A stretch of 64,000 nucleotides of DNA from Takakia lepidozioides. Lineage: Eukaryota; Streptophyta; Takakiopsida; Takakiales; Takakiaceae. The first letter of the stretch is position 1. Every line of letters begins with the position of its first letter. Shown piece after piece: positions 27,501 to 38,551 of this stretch. The translations under genes and the position numbers were made by a program. The stretch is from assembly GCA_030704615.1 (NCBI GenBank), contig CM060734.1:42298042-42362041 (forward strand), read 5' to 3'. The notes beneath the pieces were generated by a model. The model ran no database searches and had not been told where the DNA came from. It worked only from the letters and a program-made list of their open reading frames with translations.

Positions 27501-29880
27501 AAATCTAAACTAAAAAAGATAGTTTTGCTGGAGCATAAATTTTGAAGTAGTTTTGCAATTTTGTTGCGTGAGCTTATTTTATTTTCTTGGGATATTTCAA
27601 GAATCTATAGAACGTTCTTGTCAGGATGAAAACTCCCCGTCTCAGAAGTTTCAACGAAGGAAATATTTAGGCGGCTTTTACGCTTGCTCCGACAGATCAT
27701 AATTGGGCAGCATGGCTTGATTCAACATCAATGATCAGCAGCTTATTAGGTATGTTGGCCTATGACCGTTCAATTAACGATGGTGAAAAATCTAACGGTG
27801 AATTTTTGTCATTTTTACCTCAGGTAAATTTCATAAGGTGTCCCACATATGGGGCAACCTACAAACCAGGAACTATGGGATTTCATGAATCCTACACAAA
27901 GTTGTAGGGTTTCAAAGTCGAACCAATCAGAATGCTTGTATACACCAAGAGCCCTATGACCACTCACACTTTTTGGGGGGTTATATCAAATGATTGTTTG
28001 CCAAATGACAAAAATGAGCAGTCTTGGGACCAGCACTGCATGGTCATAGGTACAGACAGAAGCGTTAATGGGGTGTTCGGTCATAGACGCCTGTTCGGTC
28101 ATAGGTCAACTTACCTAAGTACGTGTACCTTGATGCGGCACTCCCACACCCTAACATGACGAATCCTCAGCCAGACTTGAGCTCGAGCGGTGAACTCATC
28201 CGGATGAACTTTGCCTATACTACAACTGTCTGTGGCCGAGCACATTCAAACAGGTGTCAACTGACTCGAACATGTGTGGGTGATTATATCCCGAAAGCTG
28301 CCATCACAAAAGTGGCCTTGTCGACTGGGGGCCCCATAAAGGACATGGAACCGAAAAGAGATGGATGAACCACCCTGCAGGCTGCGAACAGATTCATCCA
28401 ACACGCAATCTTCAATCCCTGTCGATCCTGGAAGCATAAACCTGCCGACTTATCAGTTTCACCCTCCAAGATCTATCCGTCTATGTATGTATATGCCCGG
28501 CCGAGCTCGCAATTCACAACTCGGACAAGGAAAACACCCGAGAGTCTTCCCACCGCAAGTGAAGTGAAGAGCGCAGAAACACATGAGCCGACATCGACAT
28601 CCAAGTACGTAGACTTGAGACGCGTATTGGTAGACTTGCTCGCACATGACGTCGATCTAGGCTTTTACCTGCAAAGGTGGGTGGATCCACATCGGAAAAG
28701 TGCTGCCCTGATTTGAGGGACCGTTGAGACACCGTCCAAGCATGCCGCCCCACGTCATGCAAGAGAATGTCCTGACCGGTGAGGAGATGAGGAGAGAGGG
28801 GTCAGCAGCTGGTTGCCCTTTACCGAGTGGACTGGTTGGTGAGAAGATCTGGGAAGCCGTAGTGTCAGACAGAAGCAGTGCAGGTTAAGCACCGTGCTGT
28901 TTGGTGAGAGAAACCTTCGGGGAGTTATCAACAGCTCACAATTTGGCGGTGTGTTTGGCACTAGAAGCCGACTTCACACTGCAGTAGACATCCGGGATTT
29001 GAATGGGTTGATGAGTGATCGTAAAAATTGTAAAAGAAGTAGACAGTCCACCGCAATAAGGTTACTGGAGTCACCTGTCGTGGCAAAACTCATCACACTT
29101 TCCCCAGATTTCATAAGACGTGGTTGGGCAGGTTCCCCTGAGCTTTCCACAAAGCTGGATCTGCGTGGTCTCATAGGCGTGTCGAGAAAATAAGAGCAGG
29201 CAGCTTCCAGCGCACTGTAGTAGAGAACCCCGACACCCTCGCATGTGAAAATTTGCGTTCAAAATAGTATGGAAGATTTTAGTATGCAAAAATCTGCGGT
29301 CTCATCTTCAATCGTATCGCTTATCTAGCTAGGGTATCGAATGTAAAGGCGGGGAATCTCCAAACCTTTTAAGATGCAAGCGTTAGGATTATGCTAGCTA
29401 GCTCGTATGCTCTCGCTGTCCTGCTTTTCTTGTCATCGTCGTCGTCGGTTAGGTAGTAGCATCAGTTTCGGCATGATTTTTTTGGTCTGTAGGATTTCCG
29501 CCTGGGATTCTCATGGTACTGAGTTCGCTGCTCTTCTCTATTGCTGCGGGAGACCACAGTTACACCCGAAGCTTCCCTACATTCCCCCGGTTGCTTCCTT
29601 CTCTGCGCAGACAAGGATCGCAGGCTTCCTAGTCTAGGGATCTCTTGTCCGTGGAAGGAGGATGACCTATGCGTTTTAGTCCTTGTGCGGCGCAACGCCG
29701 AGAGAAGGCAGCTGGAACATAGAAAATTCCTGGAAAATACGTAGATTTTCACGTAGAACAAACTAATTCACAAGGGGGGCCTCTCAGTTTTTCTTGATCT
29801 TAGACCAGCAAGAAAGTCGACACCGTAGTTACATAGTAAAGAAAAAAGGGAATTACATACGAGTCCACCGGATCCGATAC
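24600..29880. other. Intergenic DNA without recognisable genes
   Basis: Alternating GC-rich (24.7-25.1, 26.0-26.3 kb) and AT-rich (25.1-25.3, 27.1-27.6 kb) blocks. A short imperfect hairpin, TTAAGGAG then an A-run then CTCCTTAA, lies near 25128-25150. No transposase, tRNA or conserved domain was seen. Apart from the weak ORF at 25489, nothing here is supported as coding. Confidence 0.4.
25489..25794 (+). CDS. Short ORF of unknown function (weak)
   Basis: ATG-initiated ORF of 101 codons beginning MDEYALRKILVNKG. It is preceded by an A/C-rich leader (CAACCACCAACAAC) that resembles a plant 5' UTR. The first half reads like a soluble peptide. The second half turns hydrophobic after a GATGTGAGAG that could be an intron donor, so only the first ~55 codons may be exon. 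A second frame over the same DNA (TDRGLEKKWVTTETNAENVD) also looks protein-like. I do not recognise either. Confidence 0.2.
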   Translation: MDEYALRKILVNKGTRRVDMESALLVQYNDNCSGTFIYDGPRIGEEVGDHRNKRGECGCESICVTIHSSYIHVNIIISKIPLRLPPIPHWLQQRTKWEWTK

Positions 29881-29892
29881 AGCGAGGAGAAG

Positions 29893-30430
29893 AAATGAAA
29901 TGAAATGAAATGAGATGGTACTTTCCAATCTCCCACGTATCTCATAGTATAGGGGGCAATAGAAGAAGAAGTGATCTTCAGTTTCAAGTTCCTGGTTGCG
30001 CCCTATGCAAGCTGGACAGAGCCGGTCCTCCCGCTGCAGGTCTCTAGAAGAGAGAGAGAATTATCGGGAGCCGCGCGAGAGAGAAGAGACAACCACACAC
30101 AGTGAAAGACAAAACATCGTAACGTCCACAGAGGACACACTGGTCATGCGACAGGGAGAGACTTGGTACAACTATACGTAGCTCAAGAACCCATTGGCAG
30201 TCGGAAGGGGAGAAAAAGAGAAATGAAATGAAATGAAATGAAATGGTGCTTTATAACGTCCGCGGAAAGAGAGTGAGAGGGAATGGAAACCACTTGCACC
30301 GGCACCGACGCAGTGACAATGAAAGGAATCAGATGTTGACAGAGTTTATAAATCTACACACATCTACAACGAGATTCCACAGCCAGAGTCCTACGATCTG
30401 TATATTCAGATATGAGAGAAAAAGAAAACA
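29893..30430 (-). mobile_element. Two LINE/SINE-type 3' fragments with GAAAT tails
   Basis: At 29893 and again at 30220 a run of GAAAT units (four to five copies) is followed by a GGTACTTT or GGTGCTTTATAAC block, the tail also found at 12388 and 14860. The first fragment includes the LINE zinc-binding remnant (words 'atctcatagta', 'gatcttcagtttcaa', 'gcaagctgg') shared with 11.9-12.3 kb. The second has a short body without coding signal and may be a SINE using the same tail. The elements lie on the - strand, tail at the low coordinate. Confidence 0.5.
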
Positions 30431-30618
30431 GTAAGTTAGAGACAAGCAAGACAACTGTTCTTGATTCTTGAAAAACAAGATAACATAATAGTCAGGCTTC
30501 ACGTCTATCTGTATTCTGTCCAGTAACTAGCAGTCAATATATTTGACCAGCTGTCACTAATTTAAAATCAAACTCCTCATGATAAAGGTGTGTGGATGTA
30601 AATCGTTGTAATCCTACA
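30399..30618 (-). repeat. Probable 3' LTR of the Copia element
   Basis: On the - strand a polypurine-type word CAGTGGGAG directly precedes TGTAGGATTACAACG, a typical Copia PPT/LTR junction, downstream of the RNase H coding end. The LTR would end at a CA near 30399, giving about 220 bp. No second copy is present in the window to confirm the borders. Confidence 0.45.
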
Positions 30619-33601
30619 CTCCCACTGATACACCTAAGCTTCATGCATGAGCCTTAGGGTACCGGCACTATGCCTGCCATGCTCTTAAATCTGATAAATT
30701 TATCAGCTGGTAGAGCCTTAGTAAACATGTCTGCAATGATCCTCCGTAGGAACGTAAGCTACGTCTACCTCCCCCTGTGTGTCTCGCACATAGTGATACT
30801 GGATATCTATGTGCTTTGTACGCTTGTGAAATTCAGGATTTCTCACCAAACGAATAGCACTCTGATTATCTGACAATAAATCAGTTGCTCCCTCATGCTC
30901 ATACCCTATGTCCTTCAACAACCGTCGAACCCAGACAGCCTCTTTCGTTGCTGTACATGCAGCCACGTATTCAGACTCTGTTGTAGAGGATGATGTGCAT
31001 TTCTGGAGTTGGCTGCTCCATGCGAGTGGTCCTTCATTCATCATGAAAATGAATCCTGTCATGGACCCGAGCTCTTCCTGGACAGTGCGAATATTTTGCT
31101 GCACAACTGACAGCATAGGCAATGTCAGGTCGTGTGCCCAACATCGCAAACATAAGTGAGCCAACCGCTTCCCTGTAGGGTAGGTACTCACTATTCTCTC
31201 CTTCGTTATCTTTGTATTTTTCAGCTACATGCAAGCTGCTTAACCTTGCATTAGGGTCAGCTGGAACAATCACAGGACTTGTGTCATCAAATCCAAAACG
31301 TTTGATGATGTGAGCAATATACCTATTCTGATCATTCTTTTGTCCCTATCTCTGGTTATTCGCAATCCCACGTAACAGTCGACTTCTCCTGCTTTCACGT
31401 CAAAATGCAGATTCAAGTATGCGATGATCTCATCCATTGATTTATCACGGCTGCAAAACAATTCCATCATCTACAAAGATTGATGTAATCGTCTCTGATG
31501 CACCATCACTGTAATACACACAACAGTCAGCCTGGCTTGGCTTTAGGTCATACTTCACAAGAAAATGATTGAACTTCTCGTTCCATGCCCGGGATGTTTG
31601 TTTAAGCCCATATAAACTCTTTTTCAGAACACAGACTTCGTCTTCATGTCCTCTTTCCACGTAACCTTCTGGCTGCACATATACAGCTCTTCATCCAAAT
31701 CTCCATTCAGGAAAGCTGTCTTCACGTCAAACTGGACTATGTTCATGTCTTTGACTACAGCTATGCTCAAGATCGTCCTGATCGAATCAAACTTGGCAAT
31801 TGGGGCGAAAGTCTCATCATAGTTTATGCCCTGTTATTGTGAATATCCTTTAGCAACTACTCTTGCCTTGAACCTCTCAATTGTGCCATCCGATTTTTGT
31901 TTGACCTTAAACACCCATTTGCACTTTATGGCTGTTCTCCCTGGGGGCAATTTGCCTAGAACCCATATTTTGTTCTGCAGCAATGATTGATACTCTTTAG
32001 ACATGGCTTCTTTCCAGCTTTCCGAATGCCCAGACTTAATGGCTTCCTGATAGGTTTTAGGCTCATCAGGTAAATACTCGGCTTCCGCTAAACATGCATA
32101 AGATGATTTTTGCTTCCTTCCTTCATTTGACACGTTTAATACATATTCACTCAGTCTACTCGGTGGTCTCCTTTCCCTGTGTGGATTAACTCTTAGTGGT
32201 TGGACTGCTTGGTCTCTCCCACTGGTCAATGCTTCTCCCACTCTCGTAGTTAGATCAGCACCGGTCAACAAATGCACTGCAGAAATACCACTCTCTATTG
32301 ACTCATTCAATTGACAGGGTCTTGTATTTTCCTGACCTGTGATTATGTCACCAACAGGTGTGGCTACCTAGTTGTGACCATTCTGAACTACAGGAGGAAC
32401 TACTGATGGTAAAGCTTTCTGTCCCTTCTTCCTTCCATCACAGTATTTCCTACTGCATCAGTCAATTTGCAAATATTCTTGCTATAAGTAGTTGTAAGAT
32501 TCTTGTCAGCAGCTTGGCCTATGGAAAAGAGATTTTTCCTTAACTCTGGGACATACAGAACATTCTTGATCGTCCCACGCTTCCATCCATTGTTAACATG
32601 ACAACGAATCTCAATATCACCAACACCTGCCACCCATAGTTGTTGATTGTCAACCACGTACACTTGCCAACGCCCTCTGGGTATTTTTCTCATGGTCTTG
32701 AACCATTTTTGTTTATCAGTTATATGTTTAGTTGCGCCTCCATCAGCGAACCAAAACTCCTAGTTGAATCAATTGCAGCAAACGCTACACTCTCACATTT
32801 GTCAAGAGTTACATTGGCATGACTTCTTGATCCAGATGTGATCCCCGCAGCTTCATCACGTATGCGCTTTCGACATTCTTTTATCCGATGTCCTGACATA
32901 CCACAGTAGTTACATCTGCTGTTCTTCTTTTTCTCAGCCATGATGTCAGTAGATGATCGGTGGTTGTAACCATGAGGATCCCTTGAACTTGATCGCATCG
33001 GCCTCTTTAGTGTTGCATTCTTACTGTTATTCTTGATTTGTTTTCCATCCTTCATAAAGAATGCGTGACCTCCAACCTGATCTCCTTCTTGCTCTACATC
33101 ATACATCTTTGCTCTTGCTTCCTCCTTTAACAGCCGCACTGTTAGATTATCGATTGTCTGACTAGCTTGTGGAACGTTGTCTCACGCTGCCAACACATGT
33201 TTGTAGGACTGGGGCAAACTGCAAATGACCTTTGTTATTATTGTTGTCTCTGACGTTACTTCACCGAGATCGTTCAATTTAGCAGCTAATGACTCGATCT
33301 TGCTAATGTGATGAGCTATTTCGTCACCTGCTTTCATTTTGTATTCAAAAAACTCTTGCTACAGGACGTGTTTATTCTCTGACACATTTTGTTCATGAGT
33401 GGCCAATAACCTCTGCCACATCTGATGTGCAGTAACACAATTAATCAGCCTCTGAAGGTGTCTCTGATCTACAGATGCACACATGTACATCTTCCATACA
33501 TTATTTCCTTCGTCCCAAACTGTCTGTGCATCAAGTAATTCGTCGGCAGAAGCACCTGGGTTTGCTACCGCTGTTGGTCTAACTGCAGATCCATCTGTCA
33601 A
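30619..33601 (-). mobile_element. Decayed Copia (Ty1) retrotransposon lacking the integrase core
   Basis: Order on the - strand: gag (33601-33359 and 33139-32720, with zinc knuckle CNYCGMSGHRIKEC), a protease/pre-integrase remnant (32693-32400, LYVPELRKNLFSIGQ), RT (32310-31834 with IKCKWVFKVK; 31678-31445 with KSLYGLKQ and the FVDD box; 31470-31270), and RNase H (31273-30718 with CAAKYSH, SSTTESEYVAA and KHIDIQYHYVRD). Only about 90 bp separates the protease remnant from the region N-terminal to RT, so the integrase HHCC and DDE parts are deleted. Frameshifts and stops divide every domain. The 5' side is cut at 33616, where an oppositely oriented LTR-like sequence starts. Confidence 0.85.
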
Positions 33602-34688
33602 GTTAAATAAACACAGTGTGAAACTAACTAGAATAAATCTAGTTATTTGTATTTAACACTTGGATTTAGTTCAAGTGTTAAGTCAGGTGTCAAGTTTAGC
33701 TTGACACCTGAACCGTCTTATCTTCACGAGAGCGTTAGTCGTGCGGCTCATCTCTCTCGAGTTGAGCCTGCACGACCGAGCTCCTTCGCTGCTTAGAATC
33801 TGAGTGTGCTTATGAAGGGAGCATAGGATGTTGTGGGGTGGAGTCCCCATAGCTTGGGGTGCCCCTGGCTCGACTCTTAGTTTAACGAATGATGGTGTTG
33901 TATTTCATGTCCTTGTGTCAACAGCGTGATTTTAGTTTTTTATCACTCGAGAGAGATGACCTGTCTAGTTTTTGTAGTGCTCAGCTAGATAGAGTTCTTT
34001 TATGTTAGCACTATGTCGATGGTCGAGGTGAAGAGAGCGGCATGCTTGATGACGACGTAGTTCTCCAACTCGTCATAAACCACACCAATCTCATCCAAGA
34101 AGCGTTTCCCGTTTTGTTGTTGTTGCACATGAGCGATGTATTTTGGAGGAAGTTGATTCGGGGGGCAGCAGAAGAAAGTGTTCACCATAACCTATGGCTG
34201 TAAGGGGAAGACGGGATTCCACGCTTGCAAGCTACCTGCGGAAGCAAGCTGCAATCTAGTGCGAGTGCGAGGTTCTGAGGACAGACCTCGATCGCAATGA
34301 TCTTGTCGAAAGGCTGTGCAGGGTAAATGATCCATAGCTACTTGAACAAAGGTCCTGAAACCATTGTCGTATAGCAGCTGTATAGCAGCTGGTAGGGTTT
34401 CTCTCGTTGCCAGTTGTAGGAGGGTGGTAAGCGCTGGATCCAGAAATAGCTCCCCGCCTGAGCCGGAATTCCACCAGAAGAAAACGGGTTGAGCTGCATG
34501 TCATCCGTGCAGCGGGGGAATACGGTGGCAGACACCTTGGCTTGGTGGGCAGATCACAATCGTATGTTCGAAGCGCAAACAGGCAGTAGCGTTGAAGGCC
34601 AAGCTTCCGTTGACAGTGTCCGTCATGGCCACAGGAAAAACATCCGGAAAGCTCCTACACAGGGTTCTAAGAAGGGTTGTATGAGCAA

Positions 34689-35060
34689 TTGATACAGAAA
34701 GGGGTGACTCCAGACAGGGTGACATTCACTTGCGTCCTGAACGCATGTGCCAGCCTAGGAGCTGTTGAAAAAGGGCAAGGAGGTCCATGCTGAGATCATC
34801 AAAGTTGGAGTTGGGCCAAATATCCCTCTTGAGACTGTCCTTGCCAACATGTATTCCAAATGCGGAAGCATGGAGGACGCATGGTGTTTGACAACATGGC
34901 TCGACAAGATGTGGTCTCATGGAGCTAAATCATTGCAGGATATGCTCAGCATGGTTGTGGTAGGGAGGCTTTTGTATGTACAAATGCAACAGGGAGGGGT
35001 GCAGCCCGACAACATAACATTCATTTGCTTCTAGTGCATGTCCCACTCTCACTTGTACTC
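34689..35060 (+). pseudogene. Fragment of a PLS-class pentatricopeptide repeat (PPR) gene
   Basis: The + strand encodes consecutive PPR motifs: GVTPDRVTFTCVLNACASLG, then KGKEVHAEIIKVG, VLANMYSKCGSMEDAW and GGVQPDNITFIC. These are characteristic of organelle RNA-editing PPR proteins. One extra A in the run near 34770 shifts the frame between the first two motifs. A second frame change precedes the QMQQ motif, and the end is degenerate. About two and a half repeats remain, with no start or C-terminal E/DYW domain. It lies inside the LTR-like flank, so it may be a captured host-gene fragment. Confidence 0.8.
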
Positions 35061-35885
35061 ATTCAGATCGATTGCTCCACTCACCGATTGCTCCATCTAC
35101 ACATCTCTCATTCCATTTCTTCAACAACATCAACTTCACTGTTGTCGCCGCCCACACGATTATGTTTCTTAGCATATCGTTGATTCCTCAAGAACTTAGG
35201 GTCCATCCCTTTCTGGAGGTGTACTTCTGCTACTTAGGCTTCTTGATCCCGTTCCTGTGCATCTTGTACGACTGGTTGTGCGCTGTGTGATTCTTTGACT
35301 TCGCCATCACAACAAGATTAACCCAAACGGTTCAGAGCATGAATCTGACCTTCGTGTTGGAGACCTCGCAGCAAGCCGCTGGAGAGTGAAAGAGCAGCCC
35401 TGACGCCAGAGGCATGGCAGACCCGGGGTGCAGGACGTGCAGCAGTTGTCAAGCGTGTGCCTGCGAAGGAGGATCCCAGCACAGCAACCTGGGCACTGTT
35501 GGTAGAATTTAATTCCACCATTTCGGGCACTCGCAGGGCACTATATTTTGAACTTGATGGGAACTTGTAGTGAATCGCAAAAAACGTGGGAACAGTTTTT
35601 AATGGTGAGAACGTTTAGGTGTTAAAAAAAAAACCCTTTTGATCTAATTTAAATGATTTAGAGCCTAATTGGTCATATCTTTGTCAAATGGACTTTGTTT
35701 GACTCAGTTTTTGGGGGGGTAGCTGCAGAAAGGGGAAATCTACCTATCTTGGTTTTAGTTTTTTGGACTCCGCTAAAAATCTATGGAATTTTTTGAGTGT
35801 GAGTGTGCTATGAAAGATCCACAATTCTGTTTCTAGAACCTGTTGTGGTCTACATGAGAGACAAATCTGTGGATGCCTTCCTTGC

Positions 35886-36620
35886 ATGGCTGGGGGAAAT
35901 GAGGACGTAATTGAAGGGCAGGTCTCTTTTCTTAGCATGTGCACACAAGGGGACAAGATTTATGTTTCTCAAGGAACTCAGACTGATTTGAGTTGGGAAC
36001 AGTTGGACGAGTTGATTGCATACTGGGAGTCAAGCATTAGCAATAGACAACAAACTGCTGTAGTTGGCGTTGAGAGCCTCAATATTGTTTTGGACAGTCA
36101 GAACTTTGTTGGAGCAAGCAGTTCTGCAGCTGTAGGTGAAATACCAAAGTGGGTGGAAGCTAGGCTTGGAACACAGCCAAAGACAGCCCCGGGGACCAAG
36201 GTGCTCACCCACAAGGCCGTGGTGTACTGGAGCAGAGGAGCAGGAGCTACACAAGTTTTTGCAATCAGACATGGTTGCAGCCGGACACGCTCTGCACAAG
36301 GCAACCACGAGCGGGGGTTCATTAGCAATGACAAGTTTGTTCTGCTTGAAGGAGATGCAGTCATTCGCAACGAGGACATCCGCAACCGTCTCAAAGCTTT
36401 CGAGTTGAGAGACTGTCAGACCCTACCTTTATTTTCTTTAGTGTTCAGTGAGCGGGAGATATGGGAGTATTGTTTTGTCTCTACCTGGCAGAGAGAGGAG
36501 GAGGGTTGGTTAGAGCGAGCTACTATAGCTTGGGATAAGGTTAGTAACAGGTTTCTGGACATAGATATATCTCCTACACCTTACCATCATGCAGAGCGAG
36601 GCACTTTGAGAGAAGTCTAG
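35886..36620 (+). CDS. Uncharacterised 244-codon ORF upstream of the gag-methyltransferase ORF
   Basis: Starts with ATG (MAGGNEDVIEGQ) and runs uninterrupted to TAG. It is acidic at the N-terminus (WEQLDELIAYWESS), basic in the middle and Trp/Glu-rich near the end (REIWEYCFVSTWQREEEGW). No domain is recognised. It shares the strand of the gag-protease-methyltransferase unit and precedes it by about 530 bp, inside the proposed LTR-like flank. A second frame at 36136-36408 also reads plausibly, so the true frame could change midway. It could be an accessory ORF of the element or a captured exon. Confidence 0.35.
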   Translation: MAGGNEDVIEGQVSFLSMCTQGDKIYVSQGTQTDLSWEQLDELIAYWESSISNRQQTAVVGVESLNIVLDSQNFVGASSSAAVGEIPKWVEARLGTQPKTAPGTKVLTHKAVVYWSRGAGATQVFAIRHGCSRTRSAQGNHERGFISNDKFVLLEGDAVIRNEDIRNRLKAFELRDCQTLPLFSLVFSEREIWEYCFVSTWQREEEGWLERATIAWDKVSNRFLDIDISPTPYHHAERGTLREV

Positions 36621-37156
36621 CAGTTGATAGCATAGATCAGGATTAGATCTTGCTTGGTCGGGCCTCTATTCTTCCCCTCCCTCTCTTTACTATTTTCATT
36701 ACTTTGTACTTGTAGTTGCCAAAGCCTCTCTTGATGGAGGCCAGTCAGTCCGGGGTTTTTGGGCTGGGATATTCTGCAGGATCAGCACTGCAGATGGATT
36801 TTGGTGTGGGGGTGTTGATGTTTTGATTTCTTGTGTTTGGATCCCCCCCAACACCTGCATGCTTGACTGTGCGCCATGTTGGTTTTGTGTGGGCGCTTGC
36901 TTTCATAGGGATTAGGCCGGATTTGATCACCCGTCCATCCTAGAGTATGTTGTCGGTGGTGAGGCTAGAGTGATGACCAGCAAGACCACCAATGTTTCTT
37001 CTATGGTGAGACTGTGTTGATGACCAGCCAACCATATGAGTTCTGACGGTGGATACAGGTGCAGGTGCCCTAAGCCACTGGGATATGATCCTTAAATTGC
37101 AACAGGTGCCCACCCGTGTCACTATTAGAATTAGTACTAGAGCCTTATAATGTCAC

Positions 37157-38551
37157 GTGGGGGAGGTACGGGTTGTCAGTGTCATCACGGAGATACCCAA
37201 GGGTTCTGAGGGGAGTACGGCTACAAGTAGTAACAGTGAGAGTGGGTTCACAAGGCGAGGTATTCGGTTCAGACCACCTTCACCTCCACCCTCAACTAGT
37301 GCAGAGTCAAACACAGACTCGGAGGCTTCATCAACAGGTGTGCATCATTCGTCATTGTTGTGGGACGACTTGGAGGAGATGTATGGAGCTACCAAGGGGC
37401 CTCGTAGGTACTCTGGAGCTATGGGCACAATCGAGCTGAATGACTTTATCCAGGAGTTCAACAGCTGGTGTGATTTGCAGCAGATGCGCAATCCACAGCT
37501 GTTCACCCCATTCATGGCGTGGAAGGGACTGTTCCAGCATTTGGAAGGCCCGCCTATGGACGATTACCACGAGTTCAGGCGAGGACATGAAGCAGAGATT
37601 AAGGAGTGGAGGATGTATTGGTCACCTGACTACGTCTCCATTACTCGAGGCACGACGCGACCAGTAGCTGCATCAGCACCAATATCTCCCACTGCCAGCA
37701 CTAGTAGTGGAACAAGTAGTGTCGGTACTTCTGCAGGTGGTACCAGTTCAAAAGGTGCTACTACTCCTCCTGCCAGGACTACAACACATGTGCCTAGATT
37801 CAACCCGGTGGTGGAGTTCTTCCAAGAGTTGCGGACGAGCTACCAAGGCGTACGGACAGAGAAGCTGCGAAGTTTGCCAGACTTCCAGTGCAAATCCAGT
37901 GAGAGCTTGCGAGAGGCCTACACTCGTATGAGGCGCTTGATAAGTGTGACCCAAGGGGTTACTGAAGCTCAGGCAGTCCAGTTCTGGTATGGAATTTTGG
38001 ACAAGGAGCTCAGGAGAAGGGTGCGGGATGCAACCCTGTTACAAGCGGCCCAACCCACATTAGCAGATGTGTTTCTGCTGGCTGAGCGGATTGAGCTCAA
38101 CATGGTGGAGGAGCGAGTTGTTACCATTGGATTTGGCAAAGACATGTCTGCACGGGGCGCAGCTGCCAGCCCACAGGCACAAGGGACTGCCCAACAGCGT
38201 GGTCAGGGGGGCAAGGTTCCCCAACCCAAATTCCATGGAGCTTACAGAGGACCTCAGGTGCAGAGGCCAATGGCATCTTTTGCAAGCCAACAACAACCAG
38301 GGGTGATATGTTGGACATGTGGAGGACCCCATATCAAGAAAGATTGCCCAGAGAGTGGCAAAAGGCCGGCACAAGCACAGCCTGCACAGTTGCACTATGG
38401 GCATTGTGGCAAGTATGGGCATGGAGAAGCCCAGTGTTATGACTTGCACCCTGAGTTGCGGCAAGGCCAGTTCCAAGGGAACAATGGTGGCCGAGGGCAA
38501 GCTGGAGCACCTCAGAGAGGACAAGGTGATCAGGCACGAGGTGCAGGATAA
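37157..38551 (+). CDS. Gag of the methyltransferase-bearing retroelement
   Basis: Nucleocapsid-type Gag, about 464 codons. The start is uncertain: the frame opens at a GTG and has no good ATG, and the second copy of the family is the same there. It has a Ser/Thr-rich N-terminus, a conserved core (EMYGATKGPRRYSG, FIQEFNSWCDLQQMRNPQLF, FMAWKGLFQHLEGPPMDDYH), and the retrotransposon-gag stretch ending LLAERIELNMVEERV. A CCHC-type knuckle follows (CWTCGGPHIKKDC, with spacing CX2CX3HX4C), then a second knuckle whose first Cys is replaced by Tyr (YGHCGKYGHGEAQC). The ORF stops at TAA 38549-38551, but the next ORF continues in the same frame, so the stop is either recent damage or a read-through site. 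Confidence 0.8.
   Translation: MGEVRVVSVITEIPKGSEGSTATSSNSESGFTRRGIRFRPPSPPPSTSAESNTDSEASSTGVHHSSLLWDDLEEMYGATKGPRRYSGAMGTIELNDFIQEFNSWCDLQQMRNPQLFTPFMAWKGLFQHLEGPPMDDYHEFRRGHEAEIKEWRMYWSPDYVSITRGTTRPVAASAPISPTASTSSGTSSVGTSAGGTSSKGATTPPARTTTHVPRFNPVVEFFQELRTSYQGVRTEKLRSLPDFQCKSSESLREAYTRMRRLISVTQGVTEAQAVQFWYGILDKELRRRVRDATLLQAAQPTLADVFLLAERIELNMVEERVVTIGFGKDMSARGAAASPQAQGTAQQRGQGGKVPQPKFHGAYRGPQVQRPMASFASQQQPGVICWTCGGPHIKKDCPESGKRPAQAQPAQLHYGHCGKYGHGEAQCYDLHPELRQGQFQGNNGGRGQAGAPQRGQGDQARGAG

Larger units (their letters stand above)
33617..37101 (+). repeat. Long LTR-like 5' flank of the methyltransferase retroelement
   Basis: It begins TGTGAAACTA exactly where the neighbouring Copia gag is cut. 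Its first ~390 bp match, in inverted orientation, the sequence running down from 46452: shared words include TTATCTTCACG, TCTCGAGTTGAGCCT and a TCCCCAT...TGGGGTGC block, in the same order. The proposed end is a GCA at 37101, followed by ACAGGTG, resembling GCA/ACAGGTT at 42172 on the other copy just upstream of its gag. No TGG-type primer site was found after it. The interior holds a PPR fragment and a 244-codon ORF and does not match the other copy. The start is fairly secure; the full extent as an LTR is inference. Confidence 0.4.

Noticed and set aside
28894-29193. 99-codon + strand ORF with charged residues
   Set aside because: No motif, shadows on the other strand of equal length, no promoter or splice context.
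37102-37150. Primer binding site after the proposed LTR end of the methyltransferase element
   Set aside because: No TGG-initial tRNA complement found; the shared ACAGGT word is not a recognised primer site.
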